A model generated the notes under the pieces. That model was given only the letters and a program-made list of their open reading frames with translations, was not told the origin of the DNA and made no database searches. A stretch of DNA of 64,000 bases from JAOXRU01 sp965247735. Lineage in GTDB: Bacteria > Bacteroidota > Bacteroidia > Flavobacteriales > Flavobacteriaceae. Position 1 is the stretch's first letter. Each line of letters opens with the position of its first letter. The translations under genes were made by a program, and so were the position numbers. The stretch spans positions 2,852,001 to 2,916,000 of the forward strand of contig CBDFHN010000002.1 in assembly GCA_965247735.1 (NCBI GenBank). The letters are read 5' to 3'. Positions 25,885 to 34,881 of this stretch are shown here, one piece after another.

Positions 25885-25981
25885 AAAAAAAAATCAACCA
25901 ATATCATAATTAAGTATTGCATCGTATGCAGGCTTTATGGGGCATAAAAAGAATATTCTTAAAAACGTTAAAATCAAAATT

Positions 25982-26680
25982 ATGAAAAAACAATATCTAG
26001 TAATAGGCGCATTGGCTTTGAGCATTGTTGCTTGTAAAAAAAATAAAGCAGAAAATACAGAGGCTATAGAAGAAGCATCTTGTTCTATAGTTGGTACTAA
26101 AGTGGCTTGCAAGGTTAAAGAAGAGTTTAAGTTGGCTTCAAAACATGTGTTGAATCTAAAAACGTCCAAGCCAAAAGAGATGAGTTATAAGCAGGTAAAA
26201 GCCTATAACGATTCCATATTAAAGCTTATAGCTCCCTTAAAAGGAGCTATGGAAAAAGTATATGCCATAGATAAAAATCATGCCAATTTATATGTAGGTG
26301 GTATAGCTAAGATAGAAAAGGAAATGGCGCTATGGACTAAAAAAATAGCCGTAATGGATAATTTGGTTCTAAAAGGGGTTATTAGTAACCCTAAGAGTCG
26401 TGGAGAAAAATTTATGATTTATATCATTGAAAACAACAGCGATGAAGCTTTTGAGATGATAACCATGACCACAACTTTTTTGGACAAAGACGGTAATGTT
26501 GTTTATACAGATGATGGTGATGCTATTGGGAATGATGGTTTTTTACCAGCAATGGCCAACGGTAATTTTCCTGCAGGTTATAAAGGAAAAGATAAGAAAG
26601 CCTACATTTTAGGACCAGACGAATCATTGCATTCAAAGATTTATAGTGTAAAACAAGAAGTCACTAATATTTCATTTTAA
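25982..26680 (+). CDS. Lipoprotein of unknown function
   Basis: 232 residues from ATG 25982; the open frame starts at 25937, but only the internal Met gives a proper signal peptide. The signal is YLVIGALALSIVAC with lipid Cys at 17 and basic KKNK after it. The mature domain ends in DKKAYILGPDESLHSKIYSVKQEVTNISF. A degraded copy of these last 28 codons lies at 27298-27382. The family is not recognised. Confidence 0.75.
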   Translation: MKKQYLVIGALALSIVACKKNKAENTEAIEEASCSIVGTKVACKVKEEFKLASKHVLNLKTSKPKEMSYKQVKAYNDSILKLIAPLKGAMEKVYAIDKNHANLYVGGIAKIEKEMALWTKKIAVMDNLVLKGVISNPKSRGEKFMIYIIENNSDEAFEMITMTTTFLDKDGNVVYTDDGDAIGNDGFLPAMANGNFPAGYKGKDKKAYILGPDESLHSKIYSVKQEVTNISF

Positions 26681-26700
26681 ACCCTCATTGGGGCTTTAAC

Positions 26701-26719
26701 CTGCCCGTTCAGACGGGCT
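26701..26719 (+). repeat. GC-rich hairpin in an intergenic gap
   Basis: GCCCGT and ACGGGC pair around TCAG, 20 bases after the lipoprotein stop. No T tract follows, so it may slow or protect the transcript and not end it. Confidence 0.4.
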
Positions 26720-26782
26720 TGGATTGAGGTCGTTGATTAAAACCTAGCCTTAGTATACAGCATAAACAAAAATATTTAAATC

Positions 26783-27256
26783 ATGAAAAAACACTTATTT
26801 GTAGCCCTTTTTACTTTAGTTTTCCTTAGTTCTTGTAAAAAAGAATACGTAGCCTTTCCTATAGTAAATACCGACCTTGAAATTACCTTGTGGAAAAGCG
26901 AAATTACCTATAATAAAAATGCTTCAGGCATCTTTAAAGACAATGAAGTATATTTTGGTAAAGACCGAGAAAGAGTTAAATATGAAGAAATTGAAGCATC
27001 ATATTTCCCTACTGGAATTATCATGTTAAAAGAAGCGCTTAGTGGAAATGATAATATTCAAACTTATACCCTAAAAAATGATGCTTTTGGAGTTTCTTAT
27101 GAAACTAAACCTGATAAAAAAGGCGACATAGATAAAAACTATATTTTCTATTTCAAAAAAGGAGATCGTCATTATAAATTTACAAATAACGATACTTTCA
27201 ATGATGAAATGCAATATTTTGATCATGTAAAAGAAGCAATGGAAAGTTTGAAATAA
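26783..27256 (+). CDS. Small lipoprotein of unknown function
   Basis: 157 residues. The signal peptide is HLFVALFTLVFLSSC with lipid Cys at residue 18, then KKEY. The mature part is acidic with several aromatic strands. It has no known motif. It is next to another lipoprotein gene of the same cluster and may share its promoter. Confidence 0.72.
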   Translation: MKKHLFVALFTLVFLSSCKKEYVAFPIVNTDLEITLWKSEITYNKNASGIFKDNEVYFGKDRERVKYEEIEASYFPTGIIMLKEALSGNDNIQTYTLKNDAFGVSYETKPDKKGDIDKNYIFYFKKGDRHYKFTNNDTFNDEMQYFDHVKEAMESLK

Positions 27257-27297
27257 ATCTCGTAGCTATTAGAAATAAGAAAAGGTTAAAGGCTCCA

Positions 27298-27382
27298 ATA
27301 AAAAGGTATTCATACTAGAGCCTAATGAATCCTTGCATTCAACTATTTACAGTTTAAACAAGAGGTTACTAAAATTACATTA
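27298..27382 (+). pseudogene. Degraded copy of the tail of the lipoprotein gene at 25982
   Basis: The sequence reads KKVFILEPNESLHSTIYSL against KKAYILGPDESLHSKIYSV in the parent. After one lost A the rest reads KQEVTKITL against KQEVTNISF. No start or upstream part is present. Confidence 0.75.
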
Positions 27383-27393
27383 AAACAAGAATT

Positions 27394-27810
27394 ATGATAG
27401 ATAATAACAGCCGCAATGAATTGGTGTTAAAGTTTAAAGAACTTTCCTTAGTTCATAAAAAAGTATTAGAGTTAATTGTGGATGAATTGAGCCCTAAAAG
27501 CATAGTTATTAACGTTTTTAAGGTTAAAAACGGAAAACATGATGCTTGGATTTTAGTCACCGAAGAAAAATTAATGATATTCTGGAGGATGAAACTGTTT
27601 TTTCTAAAGTTTCCGACTATTCAGGAATTTGAATTCTCTCAGATAAATAAAATCGAAAACAGAGAGGATTGTAACCTGTATATTCATGCTAGTTCAGACG
27701 AAAATTGCGATGATGATAATTATGAAGAAGGAATGTTTAAGTTTCAGAACTTTGTAGAATGTGAAGAACTAAATGTTTTTTTATCAAAAAATGCCTCAAG
27801 GAGGATGTAA
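27394..27810 (+). CDS. Hypothetical cytoplasmic protein
   Basis: 138 residues, with no signal or membrane segment. A helix at 1-30 (VLKFKELSLVHKKVLELIVDELS) is followed by beta strands (HDAWILVTEEKLMIFWRMKLFFLKFPTIQEFEFSQINKIE) that resemble a PH-like or GRAM-like fold, though this is only a pattern. The acidic tail CDDDNYEEGMFKFQNF has a decayed copy at 28459-28597. The function is unknown. Confidence 0.65.
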   Translation: MIDNNSRNELVLKFKELSLVHKKVLELIVDELSPKSIVINVFKVKNGKHDAWILVTEEKLMIFWRMKLFFLKFPTIQEFEFSQINKIENREDCNLYIHASSDENCDDDNYEEGMFKFQNFVECEELNVFLSKNASRRM

Positions 27811-27828
27811 TACTAATTTGATTATATA

Positions 27829-28404
27829 ATGTTAAAAAAATACCATCTATTTATATTAAACCTCCATTCTTTTAAAATGGTTTTGCTTTTTATTTTAATG
27901 CCTCTAATAGTACTAACAGTAGAGTTTATAGCAAAATTGGTTTCTTTTTTTGGAGGCTTTCATTATACTTTTTCTATGAGTTATATTGTTATTGGGGTTA
28001 TGGTCTTTTTATATGCAAGTTGGCTTTATAGCATTGCGGTCTATTTAAATAAAAGGTGCTTTGGGAATGCCATAGCTGTAACATGGTTTAAAATAGCTTT
28101 AGGTATTTTTATTGGCTATTTTCTAATTATTGTAATCATTAATTGTATTTCTATTTTTAGTCCAGATTTATACATTCCAGAATCTGTTTTCGGTCCAATA
28201 TTAACACTATATACTTTAGTTACCTTCTTTTCTTATGGGTATTTATCGCTGTTTACTGCCAAGGTTATTAAATCTGTAGAATTAAATACAGTGGTTTCTA
28301 TGAGTAGTTCATTAGAAATAGCACCACTAATATGGGTTTTCCCTATAGGTATTCCTGTACTACAATCTAAAATCAAAAGGCTTGTAAAATCGATTAAGCT
28401 CTAA
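27829..28404 (+). CDS. Four-helix membrane protein
   Basis: 191 residues with four likely membrane segments: MVLLFILMPLIVLTVEFIAKLV, SYIVIGVMVFLYASWLYSIAVYL, IALGIFIGYFLIIVIINCISI and ILTLYTLVTFFSYGYLSLFTA. The C-terminal part has IWVFPIGIPVLQSKIKRLV, as in some small Flavobacteriaceae membrane proteins. It follows the 27394 gene after 18 bases, probably in the same transcript. The function is unknown. Confidence 0.7.
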   Translation: MLKKYHLFILNLHSFKMVLLFILMPLIVLTVEFIAKLVSFFGGFHYTFSMSYIVIGVMVFLYASWLYSIAVYLNKRCFGNAIAVTWFKIALGIFIGYFLIIVIINCISIFSPDLYIPESVFGPILTLYTLVTFFSYGYLSLFTAKVIKSVELNTVVSMSSSLEIAPLIWVFPIGIPVLQSKIKRLVKSIKL

Positions 28405-28458
28405 GCCAGATGATTGGAATACTAATGAAGATACCCAAAAAGAGGTTAGCTATTATTA

Positions 28459-28597
28459 TTGCATGAATATTTATGCCTGTTCAAACGAAAATTATGATGA
28501 TAATAGTTATGAAGAAGGAATGTTTGAGAGTCAAAACTTTATAGAACGTAAAAAACTTAATGTATTATCATTAAAAAATGCCTCAATAAAGATATAA
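28459..28597 (+). pseudogene. Degraded copy of the tail of the gene at 27394
   Basis: The sequence matches about 130 bases of the parent tail (parent roughly 27673-27810): MNIYACSSNENYDDNSYEEGMF-like codons, then FESQNFIERKKLNVLSLKNAS. Small indels and the lack of a start show that it is a remnant. Confidence 0.75.
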
Positions 28598-28625
28598 GTA
28601 CATTGATGTTCTTATAATGGGTAAC

Positions 28626-28661
28626 AAAAAAAGGAATGCAATTTATCTGCATTCCTTTTTC
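28626..28661. terminator. Bidirectional terminator
   Basis: AAGGAATGCA and TGCATTCCTT form a perfect stem with A and T runs on both sides. It serves dusB on the minus strand and the small-gene cluster on the plus strand. Confidence 0.85.
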
Positions 28662-28674
28662 TATATAATCTTGC

Positions 28675-29667
28675 TTAAGAGAACTGATAATTCCCAAATT
28701 TCTCTAAAACCTCATCAAAGGCATCAAAAACATCTTTAGCATCATCACTAGTTACCATTTTCATGCGGTAGGGTTTAAAATCTGGAATTCCTCTAAAATA
28801 ATTGGTATAATGTCTTCGTGTTTCAAATACTGCCAGTTTTTCGCCTTTCCAGTCAATTGCCATTTGCAGATGTCTTCTTGCAGCATCTACACGTTCTTCC
28901 ATCGTTATTGGCGCTAAATATGTACCATGTTCAAAATAGTGTTTTACTTGCTTAAAAAACCAAGGATTACCAATAGAAGCTCTACCAATCATAGCGCCAT
29001 CTAAGCCATAAGCATCACGCATTTCTACCGCTTTTTCTGGAGTATCTACATCTCCATTTCCAAAAACAGGAATATGCATTCGCTGATTGTTTTTTACTTC
29101 AGCAATAGGTTTCCAATCTGCATTACCTTTATATAGCTGTGCTCTAGTACGTCCATGTATCGCAATTGCTTTGCAACCTACATCTTGTAAACGCTCCGCT
29201 ACCTCAACAATTTTTATAGTACTATCATCCCATCCAAGTCTTGTCTTTACTGTAATTGGCAAATTGGTATGTTCTACCATAGCTTTGGTTAGGGAAACCA
29301 TAAGATCTATATCTTTTAAAATTCCTGCACCAGCACCTTTACTCACTACTTTTTTAACAGGACATCCAAAATTAATATCGATAATATCTGGTTTAGATTT
29401 TTCTACGATCTCAACAGAACGCAGCATAGAATCTAAATTAGCTCCAAATATTTGAATTCCAACAGGGCGTTCTTTTTCATAAATATCTAATTTCATGGTG
29501 CTTTTTGCCGCATCTCTAATTAGTCCTTCACTAGAAATAAACTCTGTATATACCACATCTGCTCCTTGTTCTTTGCATAATGCACGAAAAGGGGGATCGC
29601 TTACATCTTCCATTGGTGCTAATAATAATGGGAAATCTGGAAGTTCTATGTTACCTATCTTAACCAA
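28675..29667 (-). CDS. dusB: tRNA-dihydrouridine synthase B
   Basis: 330 residues, TTG start at 29667: the family begins VKIGNIELPDFPLLLAPMEDVSDPPFR and the codon before this string is TTG. The FMN TIM barrel has DIINFGCP-type DINFGCPVKK (catalytic Cys), ITVKTRLGW, IAIHGRTRAQLYKG and PVFGNGDVDTPE with DGAMIGRASIGNPW for phosphate binding. It reduces uridines in the tRNA D loop. It is preceded by a -7 box and followed by a shared terminator. Confidence 0.97.
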   Translation of the reverse strand: MVKIGNIELPDFPLLLAPMEDVSDPPFRALCKEQGADVVYTEFISSEGLIRDAAKSTMKLDIYEKERPVGIQIFGANLDSMLRSVEIVEKSKPDIIDINFGCPVKKVVSKGAGAGILKDIDLMVSLTKAMVEHTNLPITVKTRLGWDDSTIKIVEVAERLQDVGCKAIAIHGRTRAQLYKGNADWKPIAEVKNNQRMHIPVFGNGDVDTPEKAVEMRDAYGLDGAMIGRASIGNPWFFKQVKHYFEHGTYLAPITMEERVDAARRHLQMAIDWKGEKLAVFETRRHYTNYFRGIPDFKPYRMKMVTSDDAKDVFDAFDEVLEKFGNYQFS

Positions 29668-29686
29668 GCTCTTGTATTTTGGACTG

Positions 29687-29694
29687 CAAAGATA
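29687..29694 (-). promoter_or_regulatory. -7 element of dusB
   Basis: TATCTTTG on the minus strand, 20 bases before the TTG start. This supports the TTG as first codon. Confidence 0.5.
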
Positions 29695-29749
29695 CGAATA
29701 GTATTGAGATTCTAATATTGACTATTGCACCACATGATTTGGACTTTTA

Positions 29750-32161
29750 TTATAGGCGCTGCGTTTCTTTGGTATTGATGGTTTTTTTATTGTCTTTTAA
29801 CCTAAAGTTTCCAAATTTATAAGTAAATGCTACTTTAAGATATTGGGTTTCTGGTCTAGCAAAATACAAATTATCTTGATTCAGATATTTTGAAGTTATC
29901 TCCGCATTTTTTCTTTCCAATACATCCGTAGCAATAATGCTTAACACTGCTCTTTTTTGCCAAAAACTCTTAGTTATACCAATATTAACATCAATGGTTT
30001 CTCCCACCTTATATGAACCTTCTAAAAACTGTGATAGATACTCAAATGATAAACTAGCTTTAAAATTATGCGCCTTAGATATGGTAAAATAATTTGCAAA
30101 ACTTCCATAAAAGCCATCTACCGTATTTGTTACTAACTGGCTATTGCTCTCTTCTGCAACAAATGTTTCATCTTCATGAAAAATAGAGATATAGCTGCTT
30201 AAATACCACCAAGGACTAAGCGATCTGCTATGAAAGACATCTACTCCATAAGAAGTACTTTCTGCAACATTCTGCCTTGCACTTCTAACAATCTGATTTG
30301 TATTATCCTGAAAACTCAGCACTGAAATATAATTTCCATTATCTCTGTAATAAAAATCGAAATAATACTGCTCTGCCAAAGTATAATTCAAGGTAAATCG
30401 GTCACTAAAAGCTGGCGTTAAACCTGTATTTCCTTCTTGATAATTGTTTTCATTCAAAAAATAACGAAACGGATTTAAATCTTGATATCTAGGCCTGTTA
30501 ATTCTTCTAGCATAATCAAAAGAAAGACTATGTTTATCATTAATAGTATAACTCAAATAAAAAGTTGGAAACAACTCAAAATATTCCAATTTTTTGGATT
30601 CAGCAGCTGTTTTAGAAACTCCTGTACTAATAGTATGCTCTGCCCTTAATCCTGCTTTTAAACTTATCTTTTCCCAATTTCTTGCTAGACTAAAATACCC
30701 AGAGTACACATCTTCATTATAACTAAATACATCAGATAAGGTATTATTATGAACTGGAGCTCCAGAAATAGTATTGTAATATGTAATTCCGTTTTTGGAA
30801 ACAATAAAAGCACCTTTCCCTCCGGTATTAAAAGTTACAGAACCAAACTTGGTTTTCCAATCTAGTTGTGTGGTATAAATATCTATTTCTTGTGAAGCCT
30901 CTGTCAAAAAACTAAAAGTTCTAGTATTAGTCAGCAATGGATAAGTATAAGTAGAATTTACCTCTTGATCTCTATCTAATGTAAATTTGGTATGGTGTCC
31001 ATTCCATGTTAACCTTCCTTTAGTGGCAAATTTATGCTCGTAACTAACTGCTGTAGAGATGTTCTTTTTTTTGTGAGTCAAATAGCTTCTTGTTGTAAAA
31101 GTAGAATCTAAAATATAAGTCGCATTTTTGATTAATGAAACCTGCTTGTTTTCATCTGTCCTATCAGGCATAAATAATGCAGTTGCGCTAATATTTATCG
31201 AATTTCTATCATTAATTGTATAATCTAAAATTAATGCCGTTGCATGTGTTTTTTGGACTGTCTCTCTATCTTGATTATCCTCCCAACGTGAAAAAACAAT
31301 ATCATTATCATTGATAAAATTAGTCTCTCCATGTGTCTTTTTTATGTATTCTTTTGGAGCGTATGCATAGTTAAAAAACAGATTTACCTTACCCGTTTGA
31401 TAATAATGTGCCGTTTTAAGACTATATTTTGGAAATTCCGGTCTTGTATAGGTATAATCAGCACCTACACTTCCTTTATAACCCGTTGCTATATTTTTTA
31501 ATGTAATAATATTTAACACTGGCCCTCCTTCAGCATCATAACTTGCTGGTGGTGTTGCAATAATTTCTATAGCTTTAATATTTTCTGCTGAGTAGTTCTC
31601 TAGCAGCTCTTTTACTTCTTCACTAGATAGATATACCTTTCTATTATTGATGTAAACTGTTGCCGATTGGTTTCTTATTTTAACTTCATTGCCACTACTA
31701 ATTAATCCTGGCGTTTGCTGTAATATTTCCCAAGAACTGCCTTGAGATAATGTAGAATTAGCAACATTAAAAATAAGTCTATCAGCTTTACGTTCTAAAA
31801 CAGGCTTAACTCCCGTAACAACAACCTCATCTAGCTGCTGAGTAGTTTCGTTTATAACTAAAACACCAATAGAAAGATTTTCTGAAACATTAATTACAGA
31901 AATGATAGAGGATGCTCCTATGTATTCTGCTTTTATATAATAAGATCCTTTTGCTACATTTTTAAACACAAACACACCTTTTTCATCAGCACTAACCCCT
32001 TTTACAAGGGTAGAATCTGAAGTTTTTAATACTAATACATTTGCAAAAGCAACTTCTTCGTTAGCGGTGTTCTTTACCACTCCAGAGATGGAGAATCCTT
32101 GTCCGAACAAAGAAAAAGAACATAAAAATCCAATAATAAGTTGAAGATAGGGCTTTAACAT
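29750..32161 (-). CDS. TonB-dependent-receptor-like outer membrane beta-barrel protein
   Basis: 803 residues from ATG 32161, which starts directly before the signal peptide (MLKPYLQLIIGFLCSFSLFGQ); the frame opens at 32206. A carboxypeptidase-like regulatory domain (GFSISGVVKNTANEEVAFANVLVLKTSDSTLVKG) spans about 22-105, then a plug (RKADRLIFNVANSTLSQGSSWEILQQTPGL) and the OMP_b-brl_3 barrel (GNTGLTPAFSDRFTLNYTLAEQYYFDFYYRD). These proteins import or display unknown compounds. No SusD partner is adjacent, which argues against a polysaccharide locus. Confidence 0.92.
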   Translation of the reverse strand: MLKPYLQLIIGFLCSFSLFGQGFSISGVVKNTANEEVAFANVLVLKTSDSTLVKGVSADEKGVFVFKNVAKGSYYIKAEYIGASSIISVINVSENLSIGVLVINETTQQLDEVVVTGVKPVLERKADRLIFNVANSTLSQGSSWEILQQTPGLISSGNEVKIRNQSATVYINNRKVYLSSEEVKELLENYSAENIKAIEIIATPPASYDAEGGPVLNIITLKNIATGYKGSVGADYTYTRPEFPKYSLKTAHYYQTGKVNLFFNYAYAPKEYIKKTHGETNFINDNDIVFSRWEDNQDRETVQKTHATALILDYTINDRNSINISATALFMPDRTDENKQVSLIKNATYILDSTFTTRSYLTHKKKNISTAVSYEHKFATKGRLTWNGHHTKFTLDRDQEVNSTYTYPLLTNTRTFSFLTEASQEIDIYTTQLDWKTKFGSVTFNTGGKGAFIVSKNGITYYNTISGAPVHNNTLSDVFSYNEDVYSGYFSLARNWEKISLKAGLRAEHTISTGVSKTAAESKKLEYFELFPTFYLSYTINDKHSLSFDYARRINRPRYQDLNPFRYFLNENNYQEGNTGLTPAFSDRFTLNYTLAEQYYFDFYYRDNGNYISVLSFQDNTNQIVRSARQNVAESTSYGVDVFHSRSLSPWWYLSSYISIFHEDETFVAEESNSQLVTNTVDGFYGSFANYFTISKAHNFKASLSFEYLSQFLEGSYKVGETIDVNIGITKSFWQKRAVLSIIATDVLERKNAEITSKYLNQDNLYFARPETQYLKVAFTYKFGNFRLKDNKKTINTKETQRL

Positions 32162-32312
32162 ATTTAGTATAGTAGTTTGATCAAAACTAATGAATTTTGC
32201 ATCCAAAAAATCATATGTTTATCAAGATAAAGGTTTTGCCCTAATCATCAAGTGATTTTTCTGTTTTTTAGTGTTCGTGATTCTCTACCCAACTATATCG
32301 TTAAAAATAAAG

Positions 32313-32320
32313 TATATTTG
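32313..32320 (+). promoter_or_regulatory. -7 element of lepA
   Basis: TATATTTG fits TAnnTTTG; the leader would be about 27-30 bases. Confidence 0.55.
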
Positions 32321-32353
32321 CAGACTTAATGATGAGGTATTTTAGATACAACT

Positions 32354-34150
32354 ATGAAGCACATAAGAAATTTTTGCATTATTGCACATATAGATCACGG
32401 AAAAAGCACCCTAGCAGACAGATTACTTGGTTTTACGGGGACTGTAACGGATAGAGAAAAGCAAGATCAATTACTAGATAGTATGGATTTGGAGCGAGAA
32501 CGTGGTATTACCATTAAATCTCATGCCATACAAATGGAATATACTTATAAAGGAGAAGATTACATTCTAAACCTTATTGATACTCCTGGTCATGTTGATT
32601 TTTCTTATGAAGTTTCACGATCTATAGCCGCTTGTGAAGGAGCATTACTTATTGTTGATGCGGCTCAAAGCATTCAGGCACAAACAATTTCTAATCTCTA
32701 TTTGGCTTTAGATAATGATTTGGAAATTATTCCTGTACTTAACAAAATAGATCTACCAAGTGCTAATCCTGAAGAAGTAACAGATGATATTGTGGACCTA
32801 TTGGGTTGCGATGCCGAAGATGTTATTCCTGCAAGTGCAAAAACAGGAGTTGGTATTGAAGAAATTTTAGAAGCTATTATAGAACGTGTTCCTGCACCTA
32901 AAGGAAATCCAGACGAGCCATTACAAGCACTAGTCTTTGACTCTGTTTACAATTCTTTTAGAGGAGTAGAAACCTACTTTAGAATTATTAATGGGAGTAT
33001 AAAAAAAGGACAAAAAATAAAATTCTTAGCCACTGATAAAGACTATTTTGCTGATGAAGTTGGGACACTAAAACTAAATCAAGTTCCAAAAAAGGAAATT
33101 GGAACTGGTGATGTAGGATATCTAATTACGGGAATAAAAGATGCTCGTGAAGTAAAAGTTGGAGACACTATTACCGACGCTGCAAACCCGACTACCAATA
33201 TGATTGATGGTTTTGAAGATGTAAAACCAATGGTTTTTGCTGGTATTTATCCTGTTGATACAGAAGATTATGAAGAGCTTAGAAGTTCTATGGAAAAACT
33301 ACAGCTTAACGATGCTTCTTTGGTCTTTCAACCAGAAAGTAGTGCTGCATTAGGTTTTGGATTCCGTTGTGGATTCTTAGGAATGTTACACATGGAAATT
33401 ATTCAAGAACGTCTAGAACGTGAGTTTAACATGACTGTAATTACTACCGTGCCTAACGTTAGTTACCATGCTTTTACAAGAAAAGACCCTAAGGAAGCTT
33501 TAATTGTAAATAACCCAACAGATTTACCAGATCCGTCTACAATAGATCATATAGAAGAGCCTTATATAAAAGCAACTATTATCACAAAAGCAGATTTTGT
33601 AGGTAATGTAATGTCGCTTTGTATTGAAAAAAGAGGTGTAATTACCAATCAAACGTACCTTACCACAGAACGGGTAGAGCTAACTTTTGATATGCCACTT
33701 GCAGAAATTGTTTTTGACTTCTACGACCGTCTTAAAACAGTTTCTAAGGGATACGCTTCTTTTGACTATACACCAATAGGAATGAGAACGTCTAAATTGG
33801 TACGTGTAGATATTTTATTAAATGCACAACCTGTAGATGCGCTTTCCGCATTAATCCATTTTGACAATGCAACCACTATTGGAAAGAAAATGTGTGAAAA
33901 ACTTAAAGAATTAATCCCTAGACAGCAATTTGATATTCCAATTCAAGCAGCAATTGGCTCTAAAATTATATCTAGAGAAACCACAAAAGCGCTACGTAAA
34001 GATGTTACTGCAAAATGTTATGGAGGAGACATTTCTCGTAAACGTAAGTTATTAGAAAAACAAAAGAAAGGTAAAAAACGTATGCGTCAGGTTGGAAACG
34101 TAGAGATTCCACAAGAAGCATTTATGGCAGTATTAAAATTAAACGATTAA
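32354..34150 (+). CDS. lepA: Elongation factor 4
   Basis: 598 residues, full length. G1 AHIDHGKST at about 10-19, G2/G3 RERGITIK and DTPGHVDFSYEV, G4 LNKIDLPSANPEE, G5 SAKTGVGI. Domain V and the EF4-specific C-terminal domain are present (RKRKLLEKQKKGKKRMRQVGNVEIPQEAFMAVLKL). It is a ribosome-bound GTPase that back-translocates or remodels stalled ribosomes. It is transcribed alone, ending at a strong terminator. Confidence 0.98.
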   Translation: MKHIRNFCIIAHIDHGKSTLADRLLGFTGTVTDREKQDQLLDSMDLERERGITIKSHAIQMEYTYKGEDYILNLIDTPGHVDFSYEVSRSIAACEGALLIVDAAQSIQAQTISNLYLALDNDLEIIPVLNKIDLPSANPEEVTDDIVDLLGCDAEDVIPASAKTGVGIEEILEAIIERVPAPKGNPDEPLQALVFDSVYNSFRGVETYFRIINGSIKKGQKIKFLATDKDYFADEVGTLKLNQVPKKEIGTGDVGYLITGIKDAREVKVGDTITDAANPTTNMIDGFEDVKPMVFAGIYPVDTEDYEELRSSMEKLQLNDASLVFQPESSAALGFGFRCGFLGMLHMEIIQERLEREFNMTVITTVPNVSYHAFTRKDPKEALIVNNPTDLPDPSTIDHIEEPYIKATIITKADFVGNVMSLCIEKRGVITNQTYLTTERVELTFDMPLAEIVFDFYDRLKTVSKGYASFDYTPIGMRTSKLVRVDILLNAQPVDALSALIHFDNATTIGKKMCEKLKELIPRQQFDIPIQAAIGSKIISRETTKALRKDVTAKCYGGDISRKRKLLEKQKKGKKRMRQVGNVEIPQEAFMAVLKLND

Positions 34151-34166
34151 CTCATTAACTGAGTTT

Positions 34167-34207
34167 AAAAAAAGTAAAGGCTCCATATGGAGCCTTTACT
34201 TTTTTTA
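34167..34207. terminator. Bidirectional terminator between lepA and a small lipoprotein gene
   Basis: AGTAAAGGCTCC and GGAGCCTTTACT form a perfect 12-bp stem with A7 before and T7 after it. Confidence 0.93.
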
Positions 34208-34213
34208 TCTAAT

Positions 34214-34462
34214 TTACACTCCCAAACTTCCAGTTAAGCATAATAATTTTACATAATTATCAAAACCAAGACCATTAAGATCAGCTTCTTTTAGTGTAGT
34301 GGTTTCTCCTTCTACAGTAATTGAATACGTACTATCTCCATTATCACAGGTTTTAATACTACCGCAGGTATTACAATTTGAGCCACTACTATCATCATCG
34401 CTACTACAACTAACAAAAGAAACAGTGGCTGCTATAGCCATTAACAAAAATACTTTTTTCAT
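34214..34462 (-). CDS. Small Cys-rich lipoprotein
   Basis: 82 residues. The signal is VFLLMAIAATVSFVSC with lipid Cys at residue 20, then SSDDDSSGS. The mature part has a CNTCGSIKTC cluster and strands YSITVEGETTTLKEADLNGL. It may bind a metal or form disulphides. It ends at the terminator shared with lepA. The family is not named. Confidence 0.75.
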   Translation of the reverse strand: MKKVFLLMAIAATVSFVSCSSDDDSSGSNCNTCGSIKTCDNGDSTYSITVEGETTTLKEADLNGLGFDNYVKLLCLTGSLGV

Positions 34463-34881
34463 AATAATTTAAATTTTATTTACTAATTGGAGCAAATAAA
34501 GACCATAAAATAACAAATACACTATAATTGTTGTGTGGGATAAGTAATATGTTGTGTAGGGTATTTCTTTTGTATTTGAACATGTATTCTACAGGATCTT
34601 GCTGAAGTTGCTAAAAACTTGATGCTTTGCTCCTAGATGAGCATTAAACAAATTAATTTTCTTACTCATCCATACTATGATTTACTGGAATTGGAATAAA
34701 GAAAATCATTTGAGATGAACATAAAATTCTTTCGGAAGTTTACTTAACCTAACATGGTTCTCTAAGGGTACTGTCAAATCGAGTTGTTTCGTTAGACTGC
34801 ATCGTGATCCATCCACTAAATATTCCTTGCGCTTGTCCTGGGTTGGTTTGGTTTGGTTTGGCTAATGTTATCTAAAATCTA
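34463..34881. other. About 420 bases without a gene; short TTTGG repeat
   Basis: No coding frame is supported. At about 34843-34861 GGTTTGG is repeated three to four times (period 5). A stretch at about 34768-34785 (CTGTCAAATCGAGTTG) looks like a piece of a dispersed intergenic element, known to me only by impression. The presumed promoter of the lipoprotein gene is upstream of 34470. Confidence 0.4.

Noticed and set aside
29750..32161. SusC-like component of a polysaccharide locus
   Set aside because: No SusD gene or carbohydrate enzymes are adjacent, and the barrel is of the OMP_b-brl_3 type.
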